A stretch of 64,000 bases of DNA from Nigrospora sphaerica. Taxonomy: Eukaryota > Ascomycota > Sordariomycetes > Amphisphaeriales > Apiosporaceae. The stretch is taken from the NCBI GenBank assembly GCA_018287875.1, contig JAGVVL010000009.1, positions 2,294,001 through 2,358,000 on the forward strand. Direction: 5' to 3'. The notes under the pieces were generated by a model. That model worked only from the letters and a program-made list of their open reading frames with translations. It made no database searches and was not told the origin of the DNA. The translations under genes and the position numbers were made by a program. Positions 35,959-45,873 of this stretch are shown piece by piece; position 1 is the stretch's first letter; every line of letters starts with the position of its first letter.

Positions 35959-37234
35959 ATGCATCTTTTACTCACGCTCTTGTCGTGCTGCGTCGCCGGG
36001 ACCCAGGCCGGCCCTGTCTACCGGACCGGACCCGTGAAACCCGTGGTGGCTGGGACGCCCCGGATCTTGGGGCTGCTGGACGACCCCGAGCTGAACCGAG
36101 ACTCTTGCACCTCGACGCGGGTGGGTTCGCGGCAGCTCTGGACCTGCCGGGACACCAACGCCATCCCCGGGGCCCAGCAACAATTCTTCTACAGCAGCAC
36201 CGCCTCCTGGTCCGACACCAATACCGAAAGCAGCATAAAGGTCAAAGACGGTAACCTGACATGTTACGGCCGCAACCAGGGACCCTACTTTGCGCCGACC
36301 CCTTCCGAGTGCGGCGGTACCGCGGGGTCCTGCCCGGATGATAGCCGCTGGGTCATCTGGCCGGACGCGCCACCCTTGCCCGTGGACGATGGCAACGGCG
36401 GGACGAAGTTGTACACCTGGATCAAGAATGTGCACTGGGCCAAGAACAGTGAGAGTAAGAAAGGACCCCCACCCCCCCCCGAAAAGAAACAAATCTCCGC
36501 TCGCCGAGAGTGTTCCCGCAAGAGACTGACCGGCGGCCGCTGCCCCTTTTCCTCGCACAGTGGGACCCCAGCTCAACCCCAATCCCCACACAAGCCTGTA
36601 CCGGTCAGACCACAGCGCCGACGAGGCGGACCAGCACGCGCTGCCGCCGACGACGCTGGTCAAGGAGGACTTTCACGCCGCGGGACGGCCGGGCTACGGC
36701 AACTACGGTTGGATCGTGCACGAAGGCACGGCGTACCTGTACGCGCAGCTCAACTGCAGCTCGGCGCCGGGGGCGGTGGCGCTGGCACGGGCGCCGGCGG
36801 CGCGGCTCGAGGACGCCGCGGCGTACGAGTACTACGACGCGGCGCGGGGGCGGTGGGCGGCGGGGCCGCCGCCGCGCGTCGACGACGCCGACCAGGCGGT
36901 GCCGCACGCCGGCACCGGTCAGCAGGGCACCTTCTACCACAGCCGTTACCTCGGCGCCTTCGTCTGGATCGGCGCACCCGCCTTCGGCGCCACCTCGACC
37001 TTCCAGATCGCCACCGCCCCCGCCCCCGAGGGCCCCTGGACCGAGCCCCGGGACTTCTACACCGCCCCCGCCGGCCGCGTCTTCCCCGGCTACTCCCACC
37101 AGGCCCACCCGGGCCTCAGCGAGGACGGAGGCCACGGCCGCGACATCTACCTGACTTTCACTAGGGTCAACGACCCGGGGAACGCCCTCTTTCCCGTCTA
37201 CGAGACCCCCATCATCCGGGTCCAGTGGGAATAG
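35959..37234 (+). CDS. Secreted DUF4185-like protein
   Basis: Predicted 389-residue protein from two exons, 35959-36454 and 36561-37234, with a 106-bp intron (GTAAGA, C-rich interior, CGCACAG). A signal peptide is visible (MHLLLTLLSCCVAGTQA). The mature part has repeated aromatic strands (SRWVIWPD, LYTWIKNVHW, NYGWIVHEGTAYLYAQL, GTFYHSRYLGAFVWIG, IYLTFTRV) that fit a five-bladed propeller fold, and the pattern resembles fungal members of DUF4185. Some bacterial DUF4185 proteins are now known as D-arabinan-degrading glycoside hydrolases (GH183); whether that applies here is unknown. Assignment is from remembered sequence style, not a search. Exon 2 is strongly GC-rich. It is convergent with the qa-1F gene. 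Confidence 0.65.
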
Positions 37235-38068
37235 ACGCCTTGCCGACCTCGGTACTGGGGAAATCGGAGCCTCGGTTAAACTGCGTGCATGAATTTAGCG
37301 TTTGTCGATTTGTCAATATTTATTTTCTATCCTCACCTGCTCTCTTTCCTTGGACTCGTGCCCAGCAATCTGTACCTGGATCAGACGGCCCATGGGGACG
37401 GGAAAGGGTGCACAGTAGCGTGGCTGGGTCTCCTAGCGCTGTGAGACTAAAGGACGCACTGCCCATGACAAGTTTGCTTGTCTTGACGAGGTTTACGCCC
37501 GATGTTCGTCGAGCTCCCGTACCGGGCTAGGGCACTTGATAAATGCATGTCTACACCACTACCGACTATAGTCTCCCCTGCGCCGGCTCGTTGAGCTTTT
37601 TGTGCATGGGCCTCGGATCTGTGAGAACAAATCCACGCTGCGACCAGTGAGCCCATAAATCAGACGAAAGGCCACTCACTGGCCGGCATGGTACTATGCG
37701 ATGTTCCGTTATAAGGCTTGACCGCGACGGCGGCACGACGTGCTGCAGTAGTTGGTACGCCTCGAGCCGGGACACTGGCCACCTTCGTCACTTGGGATTG
37801 GGCTCGGAATAGGCCCCGTCATTGCTATGCCTGCTCCCAATGCCATGAGTATGAAGCGCCCCAGGCCCTTTCGGTGTGGCACAATCTAGCACGTGCCGCA
37901 CAATGGGGGTGGCCCCTGAACGTGCACCAGGTGTGCCAAAGATGAGTTAGCGCATGCGGCGGGCCAGGCGACAATCTGTGATCGTGGTGCCCGCGTCTGA
38001 CACCATGAGGCTTGCAGGGCGGCTGGGCCTTTTTCTTCCCACAAAAAGCGTCAATATCATTAGGCTGT
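37235..38068. other. Convergent intergenic region left of the quinate cluster
   Basis: These 834 bp lie between the DUF4185-like stop and the qa-1F stop. No supported gene, repeat or motif. Confidence 0.45.
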
Positions 38069-40345
38069 TCAGGTGAATCCCATAAAATCGTGCGTTAGAA
38101 CATCGGCGAGGTTGCTGCCCGGCGCGAAGCCCAGGTTGGTCATGAACTGGGGATCCGACTCCATCCGGTCGCTCCTATCCAACGAGGCGATATCGTCAAG
38201 CATGGCATCGTAGTCGAAGGTGCCGCTGCTGAAGCTGGGCCGGCCATGAGCCGGGAAGTGCTGGCTTGGCTGTTCGGCAAGATTCAAAGAGTCGAAATCG
38301 GTATGGACCGGAGGGGTGATGATCGGGTTGAGGAAACTCAACGGTTGAGCAATGGAAGGGATCGCCAAATGTGGCGCCACCGGCGCTTCTGGCGTATGAT
38401 AGACGTCGTGCCCTGCAACTGGCGATATGTCTGGCGCGACATTGGCATAGTAAGAGCAAGGAGCCGGGACTTGTGTGTTGGCTAGACCCGACGTACTCCC
38501 GTGGCGAAAGTGGGATGTCGGAAATGATGAGGGCTGCAAATGGGGGCCGCCGGACCGGGGCGAAGTTGCCGAGGGTTGGGGGGCCCATACAAAGTCAACT
38601 GCCGCCTTCACTTGTCTCCAGCGACTCTTTTCTTCCAAGCTGAGGCCGTTCAGGCCCTCGCTATGCGGCACTAACGACATGTACATTGAAAACAACGGAG
38701 GAATGCCGCAAACGCCAAAGTTTGAGATGTACGCTTCGAGACATTGCAAGGTGACCAGGGGCAAGACGTCGGAGGCGGCAAGCCGTGCCTCAAAACACAG
38801 AAAGGCAAGGCGGAGGACGTAGATGGACGGGAGAGTTGCGTGAGGCCGGCCGCCGTGCGTAACACTAGCCGCCAGCGCCGTCCTTGGGCTATGTTTATTA
38901 ATGGCCGCCTGTACTTGCATGAGGTAGGAGTCACCCCGGTACATTTGGTTTTCGTGGGGGGCGAGCAGGTTTGCCGAGAGGGCCCGGTGGATTTCGTAAA
39001 GTGAGTTTAGGGAGCTGATGGAATGCGCCGGGCACCGAGAGAGCATGGCCTGCGTCTGTTGGACGCCAAAACCAGGGCAAGGCAACCAGCTTCCCCACTC
39101 GTCTTGATCGTCGTCTCTTGAGGCTGCCGGGGGGAAGGAGTCTTCGGCTCGTAAATGGGGTGGAACTGCTAGCCGCATGGCCAGGATGGTATCGAGAATG
39201 AAGCAGCCCATGTAGCCCCGATGTGGCTGCTGACTGCCCTCGGCCTTCCCCTGTGCATGCAACCCCAAACCGAGGACGATGCGACACGCAAGGCCTATCA
39301 GTATCCAAGCAGCGTTCAGCTTTTCCTGGGCGATATTAATCAGGGTAAGCGAAAGCAGCGCGCTCACATGACGCGCCTCCAGGTGGCCGTCCTCGGCGGG
39401 TATCAGACTCCTCGCGATACGGTATATATCAGCAGAGGCCATGGGAGCTTCTACCGGTTCGCACTGCTCGTCGCCACGATCGCCGGCCAGGTCCTGATAC
39501 GAGGCCAACGCCAGGGCCGCCCACAGCTCGGCATGGCAGGCTGATCCGGGCTGTTCGCGTGAAAGTGGCAGTCCCTCGCCACGATACGAGTAAGACGTCT
39601 TCATCACCGATATCCTGTCAAGGACGGGAAACCAGCAATGGGTATACGAGAAATATATATCCAAGAGCCGCCAGCACCTTGGCGGCAGTGTCACTGTAGC
39701 TGTTGGCACTGCGAGCGAGGACATGTCTGGTTGTGCCGTGGGGTTGTTGCCCCTCAGTGCCAACGCGTCAGTCGGAGGCACGACGGATGACACCAGAGGT
39801 ATGCTGGTCGGACGAGGAGGCATTTCGGTGTCGGCGGCACTATCGGAATCGTCCAAGGCTGAGTGCTTCTCCGTCTTGGCGATGGCCGCATCGCCGCCAG
39901 ACAGGACACGGTCAATCTCCTGGTGGACTTTACTCTTCTGCCACCGCCTGTGCAATCGATTGCCGGCGCTAGAGTCTTTGCCTACGAGCATGACACGCCC
40001 CTGGCCTCCCTCGTGCGTGAGCAGGTCGTGCAGGGCGTCTTCGGAGCCGGGGATCTTGTCGAAGATCCAGCCCAGAGCCATCTCGAGAGTGCGAATGTAG
40101 CCCGTCTGAACGCCGCGCTTCTTCTTGGGCTCCTCCCAGCTGCACTGCCGGTTCTGGGAGGCGCATGGGAAACAACGCGGTTGGATGCCGTCGCATTTCT
40201 CGCGGGCCCCGCGACACTGGTCGCAGGCTCTCGAGACTCTCTGGCGCTTGGGCGCGGCCACGGCCGCTGCTTTCGCGTTGGTGTCCTTGGTTCCGGCGTC
40301 GCTCCCACGGCGCTTCTTCCCCGGTGCAGGTGGTGTGGACGGCAT
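38069..40345 (-). CDS. qa-1F: Quinate pathway activator QA-1F/QUTA (Zn2Cys6)
   Basis: Intronless 758-residue transcription activator of the quinate catabolic genes. The binuclear zinc cluster has Cys41, 44, 51, 58, 61 and 68 (ACDQCRGAREKCDGIQPRCFPC), preceded by a basic stretch and followed by KKRGVQTGYIRTLEMAL, which is nearly diagnostic for QA-1F/QUTA. The middle region (about 220-520) is the fungal transcription-factor homology domain with WFPVLD and the helical segment ALLSLTLINIAQEKLNAAWILIGLACRIVLGLGLH. The C-terminus is Pro/Ser-rich and ends in an acidic-hydrophobic segment (FDYDAMLDDIASL, about 711-723) that could activate transcription. In the known system it binds a 16-bp operator and is held inactive by the repressor until quinate is present. 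It is transcribed divergently from the repressor gene. Confidence 0.96.
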   Translation of the reverse strand: MPSTPPAPGKKRRGSDAGTKDTNAKAAAVAAPKRQRVSRACDQCRGAREKCDGIQPRCFPCASQNRQCSWEEPKKKRGVQTGYIRTLEMALGWIFDKIPGSEDALHDLLTHEGGQGRVMLVGKDSSAGNRLHRRWQKSKVHQEIDRVLSGGDAAIAKTEKHSALDDSDSAADTEMPPRPTSIPLVSSVVPPTDALALRGNNPTAQPDMSSLAVPTATVTLPPRCWRLLDIYFSYTHCWFPVLDRISVMKTSYSYRGEGLPLSREQPGSACHAELWAALALASYQDLAGDRGDEQCEPVEAPMASADIYRIARSLIPAEDGHLEARHVSALLSLTLINIAQEKLNAAWILIGLACRIVLGLGLHAQGKAEGSQQPHRGYMGCFILDTILAMRLAVPPHLRAEDSFPPAASRDDDQDEWGSWLPCPGFGVQQTQAMLSRCPAHSISSLNSLYEIHRALSANLLAPHENQMYRGDSYLMQVQAAINKHSPRTALAASVTHGGRPHATLPSIYVLRLAFLCFEARLAASDVLPLVTLQCLEAYISNFGVCGIPPLFSMYMSLVPHSEGLNGLSLEEKSRWRQVKAAVDFVWAPQPSATSPRSGGPHLQPSSFPTSHFRHGSTSGLANTQVPAPCSYYANVAPDISPVAGHDVYHTPEAPVAPHLAIPSIAQPLSFLNPIITPPVHTDFDSLNLAEQPSQHFPAHGRPSFSSGTFDYDAMLDDIASLDRSDRMESDPQFMTNLGFAPGSNLADVLTHDFMGFT

Positions 40346-40436
40346 GGCGCCGGCCCCGGCTTGTCGTAATCGCCGTCGTCGCCGCGCTGGGGTTCAGACG
40401 AGCATGCGGGGGTGGGCACGATGTCAGGGTTCGGTT

Positions 40437-40457
40437 GATGATTACCAGATAATCATC
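40437..40457. promoter_or_regulatory. Inverted repeat upstream of qa-1F
   Basis: Perfect 8-bp arms (GATGATTA and TAATCATC) are separated by 5 bp, about 92-112 bp upstream of the qa-1F start. The core GATAATCAT partly resembles a half of the QA-1F operator. It could bind a dimeric regulator; its function is unknown. Confidence 0.5.
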
Positions 40458-40576
40458 GCGCCGTCTGGCTAGCCACAATGAATCCAGCCAGCAATTGGGA
40501 TGGAACGCCAAATGCTGTCGTTTCGGATGGATTGGTATGCGCGCAGACCAACCCTTTCGTCTTCTTCGTATTCACC

Positions 40577-40600
40577 GTCGTTGTCGTCGTCGTTGTTGTT

Positions 40601-40689
<89 letters not shown>
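40577..40689. repeat. (GTC)n trinucleotide microsatellite
   Basis: About 37 GTC units with a few GTT variants near the left end. Every frame is open through it (poly-Val, Ser, Arg, Asp), but there is no start context or flanking homology, so it is treated as noncoding repeat DNA in the regulator promoter. Confidence 0.95.
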
Positions 40690-40690
<1 letters not shown>

Positions 40691-40932
40691 GCTGGCAAGA
40701 AGGACTCGCTCGTCCCGAGACAATGACCGTACAGCAAGGGAAGCCGACCGGGGGAGGAGGATAAAACCCACGTCGACTCCAGGTCGCATTGCCCGGAATC
40801 CCAGAGCGCTCTGCCGATCTACCTGATTGCGTAGGGCCGTCAGTGGAGAAAATCCGGGGTAATCGCTGCGCTGCAATTATGGTATGGCCTGGGGAGGGGC
40901 TTGCCTCGTCTGGTCCTGCCTCCACAGCCGAC

Positions 40933-40948
40933 GGTTAAATGTTTAACC
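40933..40948. promoter_or_regulatory. Candidate QA-1F/QUTA operator (best match)
   Basis: The sequence GGTTAAATGTTTAACC matches the published QA-1F consensus GGRTAARYRYTTATCC at 14 of 16 positions and has perfect 6-bp palindromic arms (GGTTAA/TTAACC). It lies 588 bp upstream of qa-1F and 711 bp upstream of qa-1S. Confidence 0.65.
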
Positions 40949-41658
40949 CCTCGCCAGCACCTTCACCTAGTGGCTCCTACCTCCCCAATACGGTACATAC
41001 CTCACCTATTACTCCGTTACCACCGTGAACGCAGGTAACCTTAGGCGCTAACGATCAAACTTTGGGCCCTGATTTTCCAGGCCGGGTTTCCTGGTTCGTA
41101 CCTGTTCGACACTTGCACCGTCCTCCATAACACATACATACCTCGACATATGTTGTCTGGCCGCGCTCGACACGGACCCCGAACTTGTGGCCTCTCCAAC
41201 CCGCATTACTCTTGTCAAGACGACCGGTCATCGTTCGATCAGCGGGGTTAAGCCACAGGGGCCCACGGTGCCACGTTATTTGGCCACCCATACTTCTTGC
41301 GCCCGTGTCGCATGCAGTGCGCCATGCGCGCTGGTTGTCGTGCGTGTGTGCCGTCCATGTCCTAACGGTCTTCACGTTTGCCTGGCCACTTTCTTCGGGA
41401 ACCGAGCGGCGCGCGCGAGGCTGCAGAGCGACCCTTACCTTCGCCTTCGAGGCTCACCTTATAGACTGCCGAATGCCGGCGTCCTTCGGCCGATTCGAGC
41501 CGGGTTGTTGCGTCTGATCTACCCTCGGGAAGCGAGCCAGATCCCGTTGTGGCCCTCGATGTCTTCAGTCGACGGGTAAAGAAGCCGTGTTGCCCCCGCT
41601 CCCCGTCTGCACCGGATCTTGCTGCGCCATCTATCAACGCCCCTTGTTATACTTTGCC

Positions 41659-44345
41659 ATGGCAGCGCCTCTCGCCGGAGTGAAGCGGCCTTTCGCCGCT
41701 ACGGCCGCCGAGCAAATGAGCCCAGACAGCCGTCGACAGCGACTATCCAGCTACGTCGACATGATCACGGCACCGAGAATGCAGGACTCGGCGTTGGACT
41801 CTGCCAACTCCTCCCCAGGTCCACGATGTGAGTCTCGGCACGGCAATTTCAAGACCAGGCCGAGCGCAGTGTGCTAACGGATGAACCAACAGCAGTAAAC
41901 AGATCCTCGAGCAGCTCTCCGCGCATTCGGTCGACAAGAGAAAGCACCCCATTGAGCTTCGAGCCAGATGCATCTATTGTGCTGATGGGCGTACGTGGGT
42001 CGGGCAAGAGTACCCTGGCCGTCATCGCGTCCACGGCTATGAATAGACGGATCATAGATGCCGAAAAGGCCTTCCAGGAAGCGTGTGGATTATCGACGCA
42101 CGCATTTAAAAAGACACACGGCAGTCTCGAGTGCCACCAACGACAGTGCGGTGTTCTTCAAGGCATACTCGCCAAGTACCCCAAGGACTGCATCATCGTG
42201 TCGTCCTGGATGGAGCGCAGTGTCCAGGGCCTGTTGGAGGACTTTGCCTTGTCGCATCCCGTTGTCCACGTTATGCGAGACCCGGAGTCCATCGCCAGCT
42301 ATCTCGGAGTGACGGACGAGGGCAAACTCCGGGAACTTCTCAATTTCTCAGCCAACACTTTTCGTTCCTGTTGCAACCTAGAATTCTTCAACATATCAGA
42401 AACCCCCCCGCGGCCGCGGCGTGGCGACGTGGCGGCGACCGAAGCGGCTGCGATAACGCCAGATGGTGGAGAGCAGAAGTCGCCGGCTCCTTACCTAACG
42501 CTGAAACGTGCCGAAAGACACTTTCTGAAATTCCTGTCTCTGATATTGCCCGAAGGCTCCATCCCGTACGTCGAGTCGGCCTTCCCGTTGGCTTCGATTG
42601 CCACAGAAAAGCGGCAGTTCACATACGCCATGTCAGTCCCGTTATCCAAGCTGTTATCTCACAGTCTGGACGTCGAGGACATCGAAACGGGCGCCGACGC
42701 CATCGAAATAGTGGTGGACGATCTATTCGCTGATCCGCCCCAGACCCCCCCCTTGACCCCCGAGCGGGCCAGCCAGATCAGTCGTGTCGTGGGTCACATA
42801 CGACGGAATGCCGTCATTCCCATCATTATGAATGTTGTTTGGCCGTCGGACGGCCCGATAGAAGACTCCCAGAGGCGGATCTATTTGGAGCATGTGCAGC
42901 ACAGCCTGCGTCTGGCGCCGGAATACATCGCCGTCGATTTGCGGCTTGAGAATCGCTACTTCGCTCACGTCGCGGCAAGCAGGAGAAGTTCAAAGGTGAT
43001 TGGCTCGGTTAACTTGAAGCTCAACCCGCCTTCGTGGACGAGCCCTGTCTGGGTTTCCCTATACCGGAAAGCCGTGGCCCTTGGCTGTGACCTGGTTCGC
43101 CTTCTGCGCCCGGCGACACAGATAGAAGACAACTTTGAGATACACTCGATGCGACAAGCAGTCAAAGCGGATGGACTGCCACAAATCCCCCTCATTGCTT
43201 TCAACACCGGGCCCAAGGGCCGAAATTCTCAATGCTTCAACCAGATCATGACGTCCGTCATACCCGAGCGCCTGGCGGGTATGAAAATGGAAAACTCTTC
43301 CTACGTGGCCCCAGCCCTGACTGCCTTTCAGGCTACTTCGGCCCTCCACTCTTCATTCATCATAGACGCCATGAAGTTGTATGTGGTTGGTGCCAATGTC
43401 GGCTTCAGCCTGTCGCCCGCCATGCACAGCGCTGCTCTCAAGGCCTGCGGTTTCCCCCATGTATACACGCCTCGCTCTACCGACTTCCTGAGCAACATTC
43501 GAGACCTGATCCACGACCCTCTGTTTGCCGGGGCTTCCATCGGGCTGCCCTTCAAGGTCGAAGTCATCAGCCTCACCCATTCGCTCAGCAGCCATGCGAA
43601 GGCCATTGGAGCGGTCAATACCTTAATACCGATCCGTCAGCTCAATGCTGACAACACAATTTCCGACGACGCCCTGCTGTTCAACGACCGAAACAGGTCG
43701 GGCCCTGTCCTGGCGTTGTACGGGGAGAACACGGACTGGATTGGTGTCCGGGCCTGCATACGACGCGGGCTATCACCGGCCAACGCAGTCCGGCCCAGCA
43801 CCTCGGGCCTGGTAATAGGGGCTGGTGGCATGGCCCGAGCTGCGGTTTATTCCATGCTGCAGCTCGGCGTTCAGAACATAGCCATCTACAACAGGACGGC
43901 GGAAAACGCCGACAAGCTTGTCACCCACTTCATGCGATTGCTCGCACGGCATGACATAGCCTCGCTGGGTCCCAGCTCCGGGTCCGAGACGCGATTCCAT
44001 GTGCTTCGTTCGCGCGACGAGCCGTGGCCCGACAAATTCCGGCTTCCCACCATGGTGGTCTCATGTATACCAACGCACAGCGTGGGAGGCTGCCCACCGC
44101 CGGATTTTACGCTCCCGGAGCCTTGGATGCAGAGCCCGACTGGCGGTGTGGTGCTGGAATATGCCTATCTTGACCTCAATACCCCCTTACTGAACCAAGT
44201 CCGAGCCGAGGCCTACCGCGGGTGGGTGTCTATGGACGGTCTGGACATTCTACCCGAACAGGGGTTCGCACAGTTTGAGCTCTTCACGGGCCGGCGGGCA
44301 CCCCGGCGTATCATGCGCTCGGAGATCTTGAAGTATAAAAAATAG
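41659..44345 (+). CDS. qa-1S: Quinate pathway repressor QA-1S/QUTR
   Basis: Predicted 873-residue repressor of the quinate genes, related to the last three domains of the pentafunctional AROM protein. Exons: 41659-41827 and 41893-44345 (intron 65 bp, or 68 bp using a second AG three bases on). After a Ser-rich N-terminus come a shikimate-kinase-like domain with intact P-loop GVRGSGKS (89-96), a type I dehydroquinase-like domain (about 330-570) and a shikimate-dehydrogenase-like domain (about 590-873; GFSLSPAMHSAAL, SIGLPFK, ENTDWIG, GAGGMARAAVY). Two dehydroquinase catalytic positions appear changed: the Schiff-base Lys is Arg459 (CDLVRLL) and the expected His is lost in GSVNL (Asn430). This agrees with a sensor rather than an enzyme. 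In the known system it binds and blocks QA-1F and is relieved by pathway intermediates. Length is slightly under QUTR/QA-1S (about 920). Confidence 0.95.
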
Positions 44346-45034
44346 GAGAAAGAGACGGTATGCGCAAGGGAAGAGGAAGCAAACACAACTGCAGCCGAAG
44401 CTGGACGACCCTGTTGAACATAGCCCTGAATGGTCTGGGCTGGGCTGGTCGAACCGTGTTGTTTCGAAGTGCATGGGGCGACGGGCTATGCTATGGCGCG
44501 AGGCTCACTCAACCTTGCACCTTCTCTTCCCATGTAGAAACAACGAAAATTCATTGGCCATCACATCAGATTCCCGTCCGCGGGCGCGCTTGATGCTCTG
44601 GGCTTCGTTCGATCAGGCCATTACGGTGGTTTAAAGCCAACACTGAAAACGCCGAACGACAAACTTCGCTCCCTTACTTCTGCATGGCGGCACATGGAAG
44701 CCCTAATGGCGGAACGTGGCACAGGTCATAAAGTACCCCTGCAGTCACCCCTGACCCGTCGTGATGGTTGCCCCCTAGGATGGGTAGCTATGTGCAGATT
44801 GGTACCTGCCGTTCAGCTGGTGTGGCCGGGCAACTAGGCGAGGTGAAGGACGGCATGTCCACCCTAGCGAGCATTGTTACCAACTTTTCCGGGCGCACTC
44901 TTGGCGCAAGCACGCTTGCCGCGGCTTTCTCGTACACGTTCAGGTATCGAGGACTCGACAGCTCGAGAGAAGGGAAGGCACTGGTCGAGAGCAGTCAGCC
45001 GAGCAAGTAACGACCGAGGTATGTGGGATGGGAT

Positions 45035-45050
45035 TGATAAACGTTCACCC
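45035..45050. promoter_or_regulatory. Candidate QA-1F operator, weaker
   Basis: TGATAAACGTTCACCC agrees with the QA-1F consensus at 13 of 16 positions, including the whole RYRY centre (ACGT). It is 824 bp upstream of qa-4, which is rather far for a fungal activator site. Confidence 0.35.
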
Positions 45051-45688
45051 TCGACGTGGGTCACTGGATACCTGCGACAGGACGCCTTCTTCTGGAGCGG
45101 CCGTGTATTCGTTTACCCGGTAGCTCCGTTGCCTCCCCCCGCCCCCGTTTCCCCAGTCTGCCCTTCTCCACCCGCCACTACGAGCCAGTCATGACATCAA
45201 AGCGGCAGGCGTTTGCAACCATGTGTGATCCCTGGTCATGTTGGGGATGGGAGGACAACCGGCACGGTAGGCCTTCTCAAACCCGCTTATCTTCGGCACC
45301 CAGGCAGCAAACATATGGGGGAGACAGACAGCGGAATTGGGCAGGAGAGCGGAACCCGTTTCATGCAGGCGGAGATGGCTGATCGCTACCTAGTACCTCA
45401 GGCCCTTCCCTGACTCCTAGCCCGGGCTCTTATCCACCGGCTGGGCAGACTTGATTGTTTGCCTGCCTATTCCCGGCCGGGTCCCGGCAGGAGAGCCGGT
45501 CTTTGGTAGTATATTGTGGCCTCGTGCGTGGTCGTGCTGCGGTTGGTACTCGACACTTGTTTCATGTACTTTGCTCTACTACTGGCCAACAAGGCGAACT
45601 CCGAAGTTGACAAACATTATCCGAGTCTGGGTTGATCAGTTCATGTTTACTCACCACAGCATCTTCCCGCCAGTTGATTCCGGGGAGC

Positions 45689-45694
45689 TATAAA
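45689..45694 (+). promoter_or_regulatory. TATAAA box upstream of qa-4
   Basis: TATAAA 185 bp upstream of the qa-4 ATG; a second TATAAA starts at 45745. Either could position transcription of this strongly inducible gene. Confidence 0.45.
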
Positions 45695-45873
45695 GCATCA
45701 GGGACGAACACTCCTTCTCGCCCCGGGACAGCTTGGCTTTTTCTTATAAACCCGCCGGCTGTCGCCTTTACTACTGGGAAGGCCTCGTATCACACACGGA
45801 GTACCCCCAGCCCCTTCTCGGCTCTCCATTAAGACCGAACACCTTTTCCGGCTTACCGGTACACACCTACAAG

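Larger units (their letters stand above)
40346..41658. promoter_or_regulatory. Divergent qa-1F / qa-1S regulator promoter
   Basis: These 1.3 kb between the activator and repressor starts contain, from left, an 8-bp inverted repeat (40437-40457), a long GTC repeat (40577-40689), a strong QA-1F-type palindrome (40933-40948) and then pyrimidine-rich DNA ahead of the qa-1S ATG. In Neurospora the activator regulates its own and the repressor's transcription, so a shared operator here is expected. Confidence 0.7.
44346..45873. promoter_or_regulatory. Region between qa-1S and qa-4
   Basis: These 1.5 kb hold the qa-1S 3' end and the qa-4 promoter. A weaker operator-like site lies at 45035-45050, isolated TTATCC half-sites lie near 45431 and 45616, and two TATAAA boxes occur at 45689-45694 and 45745-45750, that is, 185 and 129 bp upstream of the qa-4 ATG. 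Confidence 0.6.

Noticed and set aside
40453..40876. Open frames through the GTC repeat (poly-Asp, poly-Val, poly-Arg, poly-Ser)
   Set aside because: Any trinucleotide repeat without stop codons is open in all frames. The flanks carry no coding signature.
45733..45873. N-terminal extension of qa-4
   Set aside because: It includes a TATAAA box and no family sequence; homologues start at the ATG at 45874.
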